A stretch of DNA of 56,715 nt from Oscillospiraceae bacterium (GCA_015069185.1 SVJB01000011.1:1-56715), one strand, 5' to 3'; numbered from the stretch's first letter, positions 8,803 to 18,990 are shown. The notes: generated by a model not told the origin, from the sequence alone. Made by a program: numbers and translations.

Positions 8803-9765
8803 TTAATTATGTTCATAAAATTCTGAAGGAGCGCTTCCTGTTTTCTGCTTGAAAAGTCTGGAAAAATAGTGAACATCATCGTAGCCTACCATGTAAGAAA
8901 CTTCTGAAACTGTGTATTTGCCTGAAGCAAGAAGTTTTCTGGCCTGAGATATACGATAATCAATGAGATAGGACATTGGAGCCTGATTCAACTGACTTTT
9001 GAAAATTGTTCTGAAACGACTTGGTGATATACCATAATTTTTCACAAGAAAATTCAAATCAATATTTTCATAGTAATGATTAGTTACATAATTTAAAAAA
9101 TGATCAATAAATTCATTATGTACTATTTTCGCATCAATCTGACACATATCGTCAAATATTTCAGAAATTATAAGCATAAGATATGCTTTTGCTTTAATAT
9201 TACTAGCTCCGTTTTCATTGAAAGCCGAAAGCAAATTATTAAAGAGATTGTAGAAATTCCCCTTATTCTTAACAGGATAATGTTCCAGAAGCTCCAATCT
9301 GCCTGGCTTATAACTATCTCTGTCTACCAGATCTCTGTACACGGGAGCTGATGTGTTTTCCTGATTACAATGAGCCTGATAAACATCGTGAACAGAAAAA
9401 TCAGGACTATTTTCGTCATACATAAAATCGCAATGCACGCTGAAATATTGTGTAACTTCCCCTTTCGGAATCGTTCTTCTGTGTTGCAGAAAAGGCGGCA
9501 TTATATGTAATTCATGTGCTTTTATTGTATAAGAGTTCATTTCCGTAAGCACCATAAGCTGACCTTTTGTAACAAATATAATCTCAAAATCATATATAAT
9601 ACGCCATGGTATGATATGGTTTTCTGACGTAGCATTTTCCAGAAAATTTACAAATCTTACATATGGATTGAACTTCGCTTCACTAATTTCTTTTAACATA
9701 ACTGCATAACCTTTGTCCCTGAAGATATCACTAAATATAACAACAAGATTCTGATTACATTCCAA
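8803..9765 (-). CDS. AraC-family transcriptional regulator with cupin sensor
   Basis: The protein has 320 residues. The N-terminal two thirds is a cupin-type sugar sensor (for example 'IIYDFEIIFVTKGQ'); the C-terminus (about 220-318) has the two AraC helix-turn-helices, seen in 'YGISPSRFRTIFK' and 'VSEVSYMVGYDDVHYFSRLF'. It likely activates the downstream GH99-like and GH78 genes in response to a sugar. The start is ambiguous: the ATG at 9765, which overlaps the PBP2 stop region by 11 bases, has a GAAGGA site, and the ATG at 9699 has an equally good AAAGG site. The shorter form loses only 22 residues before the cupin. Confidence 0.88.
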   Translation of the reverse strand: MECNQNLVVIFSDIFRDKGYAVMLKEISEAKFNPYVRFVNFLENATSENHIIPWRIIYDFEIIFVTKGQLMVLTEMNSYTIKAHELHIMPPFLQHRRTIPKGEVTQYFSVHCDFMYDENSPDFSVHDVYQAHCNQENTSAPVYRDLVDRDSYKPGRLELLEHYPVKNKGNFYNLFNNLLSAFNENGASNIKAKAYLMLIISEIFDDMCQIDAKIVHNEFIDHFLNYVTNHYYENIDLNFLVKNYGISPSRFRTIFKSQLNQAPMSYLIDYRISQARKLLASGKYTVSEVSYMVGYDDVHYFSRLFKQKTGSAPSEFYEHN

Positions 9766-11887
9766 AATAATCCTTCATTATTTCTGCAGCAAGAGACAAC
9801 GAATTACCACCGGAAGCACCATGCTCAATGACGATCGCCACTGCTATTTCCGGATCATTTGCAGGCGCGTAACAAATAAGTACAGAATGAGAGCTCTGGC
9901 CAAAAGCTTCCAGGCCGGTCTCAGGCGTACCTGTCTTAGCAGCAACAAAACCTTCCGGAAAATCCTTAAATGCCACCCGTGCCTTTGAGCTAAGATTAAC
10001 CATCTCTATCATTCCATCCTTCACATTGCCAATAACAGCATCTGTAACAGCTATCTTCTCAAAGCTGAGCTGTTTGGCCGCATCATCACTTACAACATTT
10101 CCATTAAATGTTCTGATGCTTGATATTAAATGCGGTTGATTCAAATATCCGCCATTTGCCAGGGCACAAGTATAGCGACAAAGTTGCATAGGTGTAAAGA
10201 GATTATATAACTGACCTATTGAGGCCTGTGCTGTATCTGAATCTGACCATACGTGGTATGAGTCAGGCTCTTTGATTTTCATGGTTTCTTCATTGTTTCT
10301 ATAGCCTGCATATTCACTTATCTCAATACCTGTTTTCTCGCCAAGGCCAAAGCTCTTTGCCCAGTAATCCAAAGTATCCACACCAACTCTGATACCACTT
10401 TCCATGAAATACACGTTACAAGATCTTGCCAGCGCTTCTGTAAGGGCCAGATTTCCATGTTTTGACAAGCAATGGTGCTTTTGTTCAAAAATTGTAATAG
10501 AACCCTGACATTGTATCTCCGTTTTAGTGGTGATAGCTTGTTCCATCAGTGCTGCCACAGCAACAACAGGCTTAAAAGTAGATCCTACAGGGTACAGGCC
10601 CTGTGTGGCTCTATTTAAGCTGGGAGAATTAATATCTGTAAAAAGGTCTGTAATTGCTTGCTGAGCCTCTTTATTTGAAGATGGCTCCAAGAAAATACTA
10701 TTGTCATAATTTGGGTAGTTTGCACTGGCAAGTACCTCTCCGGTTTTCACCTTCATTACAACAGCAGATCCTGCGTTGGCATCGCCAAAATTCTTAATAC
10801 CATCTGCACTTGATGCAATTGTCTGTATAGTATCTGCCAGATATTCAACACAATTCTGTTGGAATCTATAGTCAATAGTAAGATAAACATCATTCCCGGG
10901 AACAGGTGGAGTATATGAATATTCTCTGATATTACCACTTGTATCCAGATATATCTTTCTCTCTCCGTTCTTACCTCGGAGCTGTTCCTCACAGGTCTTT
11001 TCTATACCGATCTTGCCTATAATGTCATTGATCGTATATCCATCACCCTTCATTGCGTTGTATTCTTCGCTATTTATAGCACGTACATATCCAACAATAT
11101 GGCTAGCAGCTTCACAATCTACATATTCTCTGAAATAAGTAAGTTCAGATGTAATCCCCGGAAACTCAAAATATCTTGACTCAATCTCACTTACTGTGTC
11201 CCGGCAACAATCAGTGCCAATTACTGTAGGCAACAAATTACTTAATCCAAAAGAAAATGTCTGATATCTTAATATCATTATTTTATAAGCATCTTCATCT
11301 GAATACAACGGATCAATGGCAAACCGCTCTGTTCTTAAATAATCAAAAGCATCAGCAGCACTTTTAATTCTCTCTCTATGAGATTTCTTCTTTGCAATTC
11401 GATTAATAAAATCAGCCTGTTTGTCTTCATTGTCAGCAAGAGAACTACTCCACTGTGTTGCAGAAGCAAGATATTTCCCCAACTCGTTTACGTATGTATC
11501 TCCGTTCTTTTCAAAGATATTAATCATCTTCAGATACATAGCATCACGCTCTGATTGAGGATTATCTTTGTTGGACATAAGAATTTTATATGATTGTCTA
11601 TTGGTAGCGATAAGCACACCATTTCTATCGTAAATATTGCCCCTGGGAGCATCAATACTCATGCTAACAACAGGACCGGTAGAGATATGAGCTAATTCCT
11701 TATATTCATCACCGCGTACTACCTGCAGATTGTATAACTTAATAGTAAGCACTCCCATCAGGAGTACCAGAAGGACTCCAAGATAGAAGCTACGGTCTTT
11801 TACCAGTGCCAACAATCTCTGGCCAATACCGTACCAATGATCTTTCTTCACATTATGGGTTATTTCTTTGTTGTTTTCGTTTTTCAT
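9755..11887 (-). CDS. mrdA: Penicillin-binding protein 2 (elongasome transpeptidase)
   Basis: This class B PBP has one N-terminal membrane segment (about 34-54), a pedestal domain with 'DAPRGNIYDRNG', and a transpeptidase domain with all three active-site motifs: STFK (about 436-439), SCN (about 489-491) and KTG (about 651-653). It cross-links peptidoglycan during side-wall growth and works with MreBCD, whose genes lie immediately upstream. I start at the ATG at 11887; a TTG eight codons earlier at 11911 overlaps the mreD stop and lacks a better ribosome site. The resulting 710 residues fit the family. It is the last gene of the rod-shape cluster. Confidence 0.93.
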   Translation of the reverse strand: MKNENNKEITHNVKKDHWYGIGQRLLALVKDRSFYLGVLLVLLMGVLTIKLYNLQVVRGDEYKELAHISTGPVVSMSIDAPRGNIYDRNGVLIATNRQSYKILMSNKDNPQSERDAMYLKMINIFEKNGDTYVNELGKYLASATQWSSSLADNEDKQADFINRIAKKKSHRERIKSAADAFDYLRTERFAIDPLYSDEDAYKIMILRYQTFSFGLSNLLPTVIGTDCCRDTVSEIESRYFEFPGITSELTYFREYVDCEAASHIVGYVRAINSEEYNAMKGDGYTINDIIGKIGIEKTCEEQLRGKNGERKIYLDTSGNIREYSYTPPVPGNDVYLTIDYRFQQNCVEYLADTIQTIASSADGIKNFGDANAGSAVVMKVKTGEVLASANYPNYDNSIFLEPSSNKEAQQAITDLFTDINSPSLNRATQGLYPVGSTFKPVVAVAALMEQAITTKTEIQCQGSITIFEQKHHCLSKHGNLALTEALARSCNVYFMESGIRVGVDTLDYWAKSFGLGEKTGIEISEYAGYRNNEETMKIKEPDSYHVWSDSDTAQASIGQLYNLFTPMQLCRYTCALANGGYLNQPHLISSIRTFNGNVVSDDAAKQLSFEKIAVTDAVIGNVKDGMIEMVNLSSKARVAFKDFPEGFVAAKTGTPETGLEAFGQSSHSVLICYAPANDPEIAVAIVIEHGASGGNSLSLAAEIMKDYFGM

Positions 11888-11907
11888 TGTATCCCAAACC
11901 CAAATAA

Positions 11908-12453
11908 TCAATAATTCATTTGTTCATCACGAACACGAATCTTACCCAGAATCCATCTTATCGGCACAAGGAGCACCACAAGAGCAATAAAATCATATAA
12001 TACCTCCGGCAAGATACGCGAAGCAAAATGCAGCCAGTAACTCTCATATAAATGCGGACTATCTGCTGCATACATAGCAATCAGTCTGACAATAAAGCTC
12101 TCTGTCACTGTGAAAAGTAAGAACGCCGGAGCTCCGACTGCTGCCGGCCACCATATAGTTCTCTTAAAGTCCTCTCTGGTTGTAACTGAAAGCAAGATAC
12201 AAATAAGCATATATAGCAAAGCATATAAACCAACATATCTAGAGTAAACAATATCAACATACAGGCCGCCAATAAAGCCAAGTATCATTGCCTCGCTTCT
12301 GGTCATACGCACAGCTATAATACAAACAGCTACAAGAGTCAGATTTGGCTTCGCACCAAGAATCCGTAGGTGATTGAAGAAAGCCTCCTGTAGTCCGGCA
12401 AGTATAATAATCACCAAAGCATAAAATAAAATGTGCTTCTTAGAATGCATCAT
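11908..12453 (-). CDS. mreD: Rod shape-determining protein MreD
   Basis: This is a 181-residue integral membrane protein with about five hydrophobic segments. It matches the MreD pattern, including 'LGAKPNLTLVAVCIIAVRMT' near the start and 'GFIGGLYVDIVYSRYVGLYA', the conserved G(F/L)xxGLxxD region. MreD links MreC, RodA and PBP2 in the elongasome. It starts one base after mreC ends and is preceded by a GGAGG site 9 bases from the first of two ATGs. Function is assigned by family pattern and by gene order mreB-mreC-mreD-PBP2, which is diagnostic. Confidence 0.9.
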   Translation of the reverse strand: MMHSKKHILFYALVIIILAGLQEAFFNHLRILGAKPNLTLVAVCIIAVRMTRSEAMILGFIGGLYVDIVYSRYVGLYALLYMLICILLSVTTREDFKRTIWWPAAVGAPAFLLFTVTESFIVRLIAMYAADSPHLYESYWLHFASRILPEVLYDFIALVVLLVPIRWILGKIRVRDEQMNY

Positions 12454-12454
12454 A

Positions 12455-13294
12455 TCAATCTGCCTCCTGTGTATTATCTACCAATACGAATAACTGACTT
12501 ACTGTTGTAAAGTTTACAGCCGGAGCTACGTACGCATATCTTTCTCCCGAATCTGTGTCTATAACTATGTCAACAACAACACCCAATACAAGGCCCTTAG
12601 GATACACTCCACCGCTCTCAGCAGTAACAATCTCATCTCCTATATACAGGTCAGTAGAATCTGCAATACGATCCAGTTTCAGCAGAGCCGAATAGTTCTC
12701 ATTTGATGTACCACGAAGTCTTACCAACTCATTGCTACGTGATATTCTGCCATACAATATGTACTGTTCGTCTACAATACTACGTACCTTTGCCGCACTC
12801 GCACTGCAATTATACACAACACCCACAAGACCATCTGCAGTAATAACCACATCACCGTTACTGATACCGTCATTCGTGCCTTTGTCGATAGTAAACTCAT
12901 TAAACCAATCTGAGACATCCTGAGCTATAACATTAGCAGCTACCATTTCGTAATTCTCAAAATAGCCTTTTAACTCCAGGAGCTCTCTTAATGTAGCATT
13001 CTCATCCTCTAACTTGTTTATCTCATTTTCCATGTTCTGCAGTCTGTCATTTTCCTTCTGCAGCTCCTCAATACGATCTTTTATTTCTGAATATTCAGTC
13101 ATAACAGAAAAAGCCTTGCGTACTGATGTACCAACAGCCGTAAAACCTTTTTGTATATATTGGAAAGGCGTACCGATTACATTATACACGCGCCCCAACA
13201 AACTGCCTTCCTTAGCAGAGAAGCTTATGGAAGCAATACAGAAAACAATCAGCACACACAATATAACGATAAATCGTTTGGATCCCTTGTTCAT
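12455..13294 (-). CDS. mreC: Rod shape-determining protein MreC
   Basis: The protein has 279 residues: an N-terminal membrane anchor (about 7-25), a coiled-coil (about 70-108, 'RIEELQKENDRLQNMENEI'), then the two-barrel MreC domain with 'DKGTNDGISNGDVVI' and 'GLVGVVYNCS'. It forms the extracytoplasmic scaffold of the elongasome and activates PBP2. It starts 3 bases after mreB ends; its ribosome site is weak (ACAGGT inside the last mreB codons), suggesting translational coupling to mreB. Confidence 0.93.
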   Translation of the reverse strand: MNKGSKRFIVILCVLIVFCIASISFSAKEGSLLGRVYNVIGTPFQYIQKGFTAVGTSVRKAFSVMTEYSEIKDRIEELQKENDRLQNMENEINKLEDENATLRELLELKGYFENYEMVAANVIAQDVSDWFNEFTIDKGTNDGISNGDVVITADGLVGVVYNCSASAAKVRSIVDEQYILYGRISRSNELVRLRGTSNENYSALLKLDRIADSTDLYIGDEIVTAESGGVYPKGLVLGVVVDIVIDTDSGERYAYVAPAVNFTTVSQLFVLVDNTQEAD

Positions 13295-13297
13295 GTC

Positions 13298-14317
13298 TTA
13301 AAAAATACCTGTTGTCCTGTTCTGATAAAGTAGTTTACGTAAGGAGTCTTCTTCGAGACATACACCCGTACCTATAGCAACACAATCCAGAGGATTGTCA
13401 GCAATATATACCGGCATACCTGTCTCTAATTTTATAATCTTATCAAGGCCGCTAAGCAGTGCACCGCCACCTGTCAAAACAATACCATGCTCCATAATGT
13501 CTGCTGCCAGCTCCGGAGGAGTTTCCTCAAGAGCATCCTTGACTGCATCGACAATAGCAGATACAGGTTCTCTTATAGCCTCTACCACCTCTGTAGAGGT
13601 AATACGTACATTCTTGGGGAGACCTGTAAGCAAATCTCTTCCCTTAATATCCATATACTCCTCCTGAGCCTTAGGATACGCAGCGCCTATTGTCAACTTG
13701 ATCTCTTCAGCAGTACGTTCACCGATAACAAGGTTGTGCTCTCTTTTGGCAAATAGTGAGATGTAATTATCAATAGCATCTCCTGCAATACGAAGCGACT
13801 TTGAGTGAACAATACCACCCATTGATATAACAGCAACTTCACTGGTACCACCGCCGATATCAACAACCATACAACCTGTAGCCTCTTCTATAGGAAGACC
13901 TGCGCCGATAGCAGCTAACAACGGCTCTTCGAACAAAAGCGGCTTACGCTTGGCACCTGCACGCTCCGCGGCCTCCTCTACAGCAAGGAACTCAACCTCT
14001 GTAACACCGGAAGGAACACAAATAATAAGGTTTGGCTTACCAAAACCAATAACACCCGTTGCTTTCTTTATAAAATGGCGAAGCATTTGCTCTGTAATAT
14101 CAAAATCCGCAATAACGCCATCTTTGAGTGGTCTGATTGCCACAATACTGCCCGGAGTCCTGCCTATCATACGCTTTGCTGCGTCACCAACAGCCAGTAC
14201 TTCGTTTGTATTCTTATTAATAGCAACAACAGACGGCTCTCTTATCACGATGCCTTTTCCTGAAACATGAACAATTGTGTTGGCTGTACCAAGATCGATT
14301 CCTATATCACGTGCCAT
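13298..14317 (-). CDS. mreB: Rod shape-determining protein MreB
   Basis: This is a 339-residue actin-like ATPase that polymerises beneath the membrane to orient cell wall synthesis. Visible motifs are '[14 protein letters not shown]' (phosphate 1), '[16 protein letters not shown]' (phosphate 2) and '[16 protein letters not shown]' (adenosine). Length and N-terminus are standard. An AGGAGAAG ribosome site precedes the ATG. It lies 24 bases downstream of radC and heads the mreBCD-PBP2 block. Presence of the full set implies rod-shaped cells or at least lateral wall growth. Confidence 0.96.
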   Translation of the reverse strand: MARDIGIDLGTANTIVHVSGKGIVIREPSVVAINKNTNEVLAVGDAAKRMIGRTPGSIVAIRPLKDGVIADFDITEQMLRHFIKKATGVIGFGKPNLIICVPSGVTEVEFLAVEEAAERAGAKRKPLLFEEPLLAAIGAGLPIEEATGCMVVDIGGGTSEVAVISMGGIVHSKSLRIAGDAIDNYISLFAKREHNLVIGERTAEEIKLTIGAAYPKAQEEYMDIKGRDLLTGLPKNVRITSTEVVEAIREPVSAIVDAVKDALEETPPELAADIMEHGIVLTGGGALLSGLDKIIKLETGMPVYIADNPLDCVAIGTGVCLEEDSLRKLLYQNRTTGIF

Positions 14318-14341
14318 ACTTTATCTTCTCCTAAAATATCT

Positions 14342-15040
14342 TCATATGCAAGGCATCATACCCTCCATATACATACTCAGAACGACGCCGTCTCCTACAA
14401 TCATGTGATCAACTACATCTATTCCTATAATCCTACCGGCTTCTATAAGCCTCTTAGTGGTTTCCATATCCGCCGCACTCGGTGTCACATCACCGGTAGG
14501 GTGGTTATGTACTATAATTATTGCCGAAGCGCTGTGTTTTATTGCACCTGAAAAAACTTCTCTCGGATGTACGGGACACTGGTCTACAGTACCTATAGCT
14601 ACTGTACATTTTCTGAGAAAATTCCACTTCTTATCGAATAGCAGCGCAGCAAATTCCTCTTTTTTTAACGATATCATGCCAGCCAATAACAGGTCTCGTA
14701 TCTGCCCATAATTGCTTACATGAAGTTTCCCGGCACAAGATCCTTTTACGATCCGGCTACCCAGCTCCAAGGATGCCAGCAACATAATAGCCTTGGCAGT
14801 ACCTATTCCCTCAAGTTCCGTTAACTCCTCTACTGTGGCAGCTTGTATCTCTTTGAGGCTACCGTATTTTTCGATAATACGATAAGCCAGCTCCAATGCG
14901 GTCATACCTTTCGTGCCACTCCTGAGTACGATAGCAATAAGCTCACTATCCGACAAACTCCGGGCACCACAGGAATGCAGCCTCTCGTAGGGTCTGAGCT
15001 CCTCCGGCATAGTCTTCATTGTTCTGTATTCTTCATTCAT
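14342..15040 (-). CDS. radC: RadC/MPN domain DNA-repair-associated protein
   Basis: The protein has 232 residues. The N-terminal helix-hairpin-helix part contains 'LEGIGTAKAIMLLAS'; the C-terminal JAMM/MPN metalloprotease-like domain contains 'IVHNHPTGDVTPSAAD' (His178, His180, Asp191). RadC proteins are widespread, but their biochemical role is unsettled. In Bacillota radC commonly precedes mreBCD, as here. The first ATG has a poor ribosome site; an internal ATG seven codons later is possible. It is transcribed from the promoter at 15098-15126. Confidence 0.93.
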   Translation of the reverse strand: MNEEYRTMKTMPEELRPYERLHSCGARSLSDSELIAIVLRSGTKGMTALELAYRIIEKYGSLKEIQAATVEELTELEGIGTAKAIMLLASLELGSRIVKGSCAGKLHVSNYGQIRDLLLAGMISLKKEEFAALLFDKKWNFLRKCTVAIGTVDQCPVHPREVFSGAIKHSASAIIIVHNHPTGDVTPSAADMETTKRLIEAGRIIGIDVVDHMIVGDGVVLSMYMEGMMPCI

Positions 15041-15097
15041 AAAACTGCTGTAATGCTTTTATACATCAAGAATAAAACATTCGCACCGCCTCATTTT

Positions 15098-15126
15098 AGT
15101 ATACCTATATTTGACGAAAAATACAA
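15098..15126 (-). promoter_or_regulatory. Sigma-A type promoter of radC-mreBCD
   Basis: On the minus strand TTGTAT (15121-15126) and TATACT (15098-15103) are separated by exactly 17 bases, about 58 bases upstream of radC. Just upstream, an 11-bp perfect inverted repeat (GGTGAAAAAGT / ACTTTTTCACC at 15137-15170, 12-base loop) could bind a regulator or be a residual terminator. Confidence 0.65.
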
Positions 15127-15183
15127 GAGTAAAACAGGTGAAAAAGTTGTACTCTCTTTACTTTTTCACCAACTTTTCAAAGC

Positions 15184-15213
15184 AAAAAAATCGCCCGGTA
15201 GGATACCGGGCGA
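15184..15213 (-). terminator. Rho-independent terminator of the surface glycosidase operon
   Basis: A 10-bp perfect stem (TCGCCCGGTA / TACCGGGCGA, 3-base loop) is followed on the minus strand by seven T residues. It lies 23 bases after the 840-residue glycosidase stop. Confidence 0.92.
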
Positions 15214-15235
15214 GAATAAACATCACAAGAAAATT

Positions 15236-17758
15236 TTATTTTCTTTTCTTAACTATAACAACACCTGCTACTGCCACGCAAGCTACTGCAGCAACAATAG
15301 CGCCAATGGTGCCAACAAGCATGCCAATACCGGATTTCTTATTGTTTACATCTTCAACAATCGGATCAGAATCAGGCTTAGGCTTAGCAGAGAGCCAGTT
15401 ATCAGGCCAACCAGGTAAATTATCTGAAGATGTGCCATATACTAACGCAACCTTTTGCTCTGCCTGTGAAGGCTCTAATGTTACCCATGCCCACATACTA
15501 TCACCTGATTGCTCCAATGAACACTCTACATCAGAACCGTTTATCTGAGCCTTTGCGACAAGAGTATCTGCAGGCAGCGGTCCAAAACGGAAACGAGTCT
15601 CGTCAAAGCCTGATGTTTCATTTAAGGTAACCTGGGCTGTTTGTACACCTGATGCAGGATACGATACAAGAAGATCAACTGTACCATTTGCATGAGGTAT
15701 ATCATATTCTTGTATATCCAGACCCCAACCTTCAGGAAGTCTTGGCATCAACTTAAGTGTATTGTTATTTACAGGGGATATACCGATTGTAATCGCATAA
15801 CACTTAAGTGCCTCTGACAACTGTACTAAGTTACCAAGGTCACCCTGTCTACGGATGACACCTGCCTCGGCATCAGCTGTACTGCCTTCAGGTACCAGAT
15901 AGGGTTCAGGGAGACGCGGTGCATAACAAAGTTTACACAGATTCTCCATAAGCTTTGTTGCATCAGACATCTGATCAAGCAGTAGCGCGCTTTGAGTTAT
16001 CATAGAGTGGTTATAGCCCAAACCAGAAGCGCCAAAGTAACCTACTTCTGCGATACCTTTGATATCATCCTGATATGTATTACGAGAGTTAGATACCCAC
16101 TCCTGATTCATATCATTCAGATCATATCCGTAGTAGTCTGACATCATTGTAACAACAGGATCGTGAAAGAAACCAAAATTAGATGTATCCCATTTCTTGT
16201 TGGTACTACCACGTGTCAGTCTATTATTAATAGCAGCAGCTAATTCATCTGCACAAGCACGCCATTTTTCTGCCTCTGCAGTCTTACCGGCGCTCTCTGC
16301 CATCTCGCTGTAAGCATACATACCAAGGCAACAAGGTATATTGTTGTACAAAGTATATTTCATCATGCCACCTTCGCTCTCGCCATACAACAAACCACGC
16401 GTAGAGAAAGAAAGATCCGTATGCTCAAAACACCATAAAATCCATCGTGCCGCCTCATTAATGTATGTCCAATTATCATTTACCCACTGGGATGTTGCTC
16501 CTTGATTCTGCCACACATTATAGTTTGCCAACATCATAAGGCCGTGACCGTCTGTCTCCTGATTGCCCAGATTCTGGTAATCGTCACCGAATTTTGCTTT
16601 GGTATATCGTGTGCCCCAACCTGCCGGAACGAGCTCTGTTGAATATACCAAAGGCTTATTGACGATAACGGTATAATGTCCCGGAATATCAACACCCTTA
16701 AGCTTCAGATTATTTTCAGGCCAATACATTATATAGGAATTAGCCTTTTTTACAGCAGTGTCTGCTTTGGCTAGCTGTCCGTATGTATTCAATGACATAA
16801 TGGCACGAGCACCATCACGCGAATAATAGCTATCATAGAAAGTGCCAGCTCCCTGTTTCCAGGTACCAAATCCCCAATATTCCCAGCAACCTGAGCCCTT
16901 ATACGATGTATGGATGAATCCGTCTTCATCTGTTCTATTTATTAAGTTCTCCAGATTGTAGTATACAACGCCATTGGCAATTTCCGGAATAGAACCACCT
17001 GTGAAATATACACGACTACCTTCATATCCTGCAGGATAACTGAATTCCGGTGCATTCTGAAAATCTTCTTCATATGTCATAAGAGCCTTAGCCAGCGAAG
17101 CAATATTATTCTTTACAGAATCAGGATAACTATCAGTAGAATCGATTGTATGAGATCCATAGAAAGAATCTTCTGTATTTACATCTATGTTGCCACCTTT
17201 GATATTACCCGGATCTCCTGACACCAGATACGCTCCGTGGAAAACAGGATTGCCATCTTTCTTAGGATTATCTGCTATGCGAATCTCGGAAATAGGCTTA
17301 TTCTGTACTTTTATACGGAGTACTCCTGTATCCTGGCCTTCGTAGCCTCCCTGAAGGTGCAATGTAGACTGCAAGAGAGCCTTAAGATCAGGATCTGCAC
17401 CCTCTCCCTTGAATGGCATATCTGTTTTTTGCCACATACTGTAATACCACATTGTGTAGCCAAACACCAACGGTATTTTGTCCTGTGTTCCGTCTTTGTA
17501 AGTAATAACAATATCACCCATGGAGTCACCGATAAAACGAGCTTGACTGACATTGGCAGTACCCCATGCCGGGCATCCGTCATCAATTGAGTGATATCCT
17601 CCTACAACATATACATAATCATAAGTCCCGGAAACTTGAGCAGAAGGGGCAAAACGCACCCATTTGCTGTTGCCTTCTGCCCCTTTCACACCGAATCCTA
17701 TAGAACCTAATCCAATCAATGTCGTAGCCAATAAAATCGGTAAAAATATTTTACGCAT
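15236..17758 (-). CDS. Surface six-hairpin glycosidase with C-terminal membrane anchor
   Basis: The 840-residue protein has a signal peptide (about 1-26), an N-terminal beta domain, an alpha/alpha-barrel-like middle (for example 'YWGFGTWKQGAGTFYDSYYS', 'TRGLLYGESEGGM', 'DGHGLMMLANYNVW') and a C-terminal beta-sandwich with 'LMPRLPEGWGLDIQEYDIPH', the cap seen in rhamnosidase-like six-hairpin enzymes. It ends in a hydrophobic anchor and KKRK, with no LPXTG motif. I infer a cell-surface glycosidase on a plant or host polysaccharide; family and substrate are not certain. A GAGGTAATATAATCA leader supports the start. It is the last gene of a three-gene operon with the proteins at 17782 and 19024. 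Confidence 0.68.
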   Translation of the reverse strand: MRKIFLPILLATTLIGLGSIGFGVKGAEGNSKWVRFAPSAQVSGTYDYVYVVGGYHSIDDGCPAWGTANVSQARFIGDSMGDIVITYKDGTQDKIPLVFGYTMWYYSMWQKTDMPFKGEGADPDLKALLQSTLHLQGGYEGQDTGVLRIKVQNKPISEIRIADNPKKDGNPVFHGAYLVSGDPGNIKGGNIDVNTEDSFYGSHTIDSTDSYPDSVKNNIASLAKALMTYEEDFQNAPEFSYPAGYEGSRVYFTGGSIPEIANGVVYYNLENLINRTDEDGFIHTSYKGSGCWEYWGFGTWKQGAGTFYDSYYSRDGARAIMSLNTYGQLAKADTAVKKANSYIMYWPENNLKLKGVDIPGHYTVIVNKPLVYSTELVPAGWGTRYTKAKFGDDYQNLGNQETDGHGLMMLANYNVWQNQGATSQWVNDNWTYINEAARWILWCFEHTDLSFSTRGLLYGESEGGMMKYTLYNNIPCCLGMYAYSEMAESAGKTAEAEKWRACADELAAAINNRLTRGSTNKKWDTSNFGFFHDPVVTMMSDYYGYDLNDMNQEWVSNSRNTYQDDIKGIAEVGYFGASGLGYNHSMITQSALLLDQMSDATKLMENLCKLCYAPRLPEPYLVPEGSTADAEAGVIRRQGDLGNLVQLSEALKCYAITIGISPVNNNTLKLMPRLPEGWGLDIQEYDIPHANGTVDLLVSYPASGVQTAQVTLNETSGFDETRFRFGPLPADTLVAKAQINGSDVECSLEQSGDSMWAWVTLEPSQAEQKVALVYGTSSDNLPGWPDNWLSAKPKPDSDPIVEDVNNKKSGIGMLVGTIGAIVAAVACVAVAGVVIVKKRK

Positions 17759-17781
17759 TGATTATATTACCTCCATATTTA

Positions 17782-18990
17782 TTATTTCTTTTTCTTTCCT
17801 GTAACAATAACAACTACAAAGATTGCAACTACTGCTACAATCGCACATACGATAATGATAACCATCAAAGGACTACCCTCATCCTCTACAGGCTCATCTA
17901 CGTTATCTGTAGGAGCTTCTGTGGTTTTAGGAACTTCTGTTGCCTTAGGAACTTCTGTTGCCTTAGGAGCTTCTGTTGCGGGAGCTTCTGTAACCTCTGG
18001 CTCATCTACATGAGGCTCATAAAATGTAAGATTATCAAGGCCAAAGTGTGCACAACGGTTTGTGAAAACAAATGTGCCGTACTTCATAACAACAGCGCTG
18101 TCTACATTAAGTACTTCCTGTCCCTGTGCGTCTTTAACAATTGCTTTGCGATAAACCTCTTCGTCGTCAATAATTTCCATGCCGGCATAATTTTTGTTCC
18201 AATGGTTTTCATGGCATATAGTTGTGATCTCTTCTACCTGTGATAACTCAACAGTACAGATAAGTTGCTCATTAACATATATAGTAATCAATCCACCCTT
18301 GAGAGATACGTCCACATGTGTGAAGTTATTAAAGTCTGCTGTCTCAGGTAATGTAAATTGATATGAAATACCATATACACCAAAGAAACGATCATCTGCT
18401 TTTGCTACCTCCTGGGTCTTTCCTACACCATTTACAGGGCCGGCAATACCGCCATCTTTATTTGTTGTCACACAGACTTCAAGTGTGTTATTCCACATAT
18501 AGACACCTATACCGCTCATACCTGCAAAGGATGACTTATCATCATCACCGTTGTCAGGTTCATTTGCAAATTGCAAAGAAGTCAAAGAGTGTTGTAATAG
18601 CAGCGCTGTCTTATAAGCATTCTGATGTTCAGGGTCTGCAACCTGAGTTTTGATATCGAAAGATACTCTATACTCTTCTGCTTCCCAAATGTAATTAACT
18701 TTAAGTCCTTTTGGGTACATACCATAGTAATATGTGTTGTCATTCTCTGTCACAATATTACCGGCTTCAATATCATATGTATTAAAATATGAATAGAAGT
18801 CATCACCTGTCAGACCTGCTTCAAAATCTGTTTTATATACTTCATCCCATTCAATCACTTCAACGTCTGTTGTGTTATCCGGCACAGCCGTTGCTGTTGG
18901 ATCTGACTCTGTAGAATCACTTGCCATAACAGGAATAAATGTGAAAACAAGTGTTAACGCAAGTAAAAGAATAAATAATCTCTTTTTCAT
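17782..18990 (-). CDS. Surface ConA/LamG-like protein with Thr/Pro stalk and membrane anchor
   Basis: The protein has 402 residues: signal peptide (about 1-23); a beta-rich domain (about 45-325) with a ConA-like lectin or LamG pattern, including 'EYRVSFDIKTQV' and 'THVDVSLKGGLITIYVNEQL'; a low-complexity stalk with repeated EAPKATEVPK-like units (about 330-365); a C-terminal hydrophobic segment and KKKK. It likely binds a glycan at the surface for its operon partners, the glycosidases on either side. No catalytic residues are evident. It lies 33 bases after the upstream gene and 23 before the downstream one. The specific family is not recognised. Confidence 0.68.
   Translation of the reverse strand: MKKRLFILLLALTLVFTFIPVMASDSTESDPTATAVPDNTTDVEVIEWDEVYKTDFEAGLTGDDFYSYFNTYDIEAGNIVTENDNTYYYGMYPKGLKVNYIWEAEEYRVSFDIKTQVADPEHQNAYKTALLLQHSLTSLQFANEPDNGDDDKSSFAGMSGIGVYMWNNTLEVCVTTNKDGGIAGPVNGVGKTQEVAKADDRFFGVYGISYQFTLPETADFNNFTHVDVSLKGGLITIYVNEQLICTVELSQVEEITTICHENHWNKNYAGMEIIDDEEVYRKAIVKDAQGQEVLNVDSAVVMKYGTFVFTNRCAHFGLDNLTFYEPHVDEPEVTEAPATEAPKATEVPKATEVPKTTEAPTDNVDEPVEDEGSPLMVIIIVCAIVAVVAIFVVVIVTGKKKK

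Noticed and set aside
14843-15418. Forward-strand gene across the radC upstream region
   Set aside because: It overlaps radC, a promoter and the glycosidase end on the other strand; the translation has no family resemblance and no ribosome site.
15236-18990. LPXTG sortase-anchored proteins
   Set aside because: The C-termini have a hydrophobic stretch and basic tail but no LPXTG-like motif.
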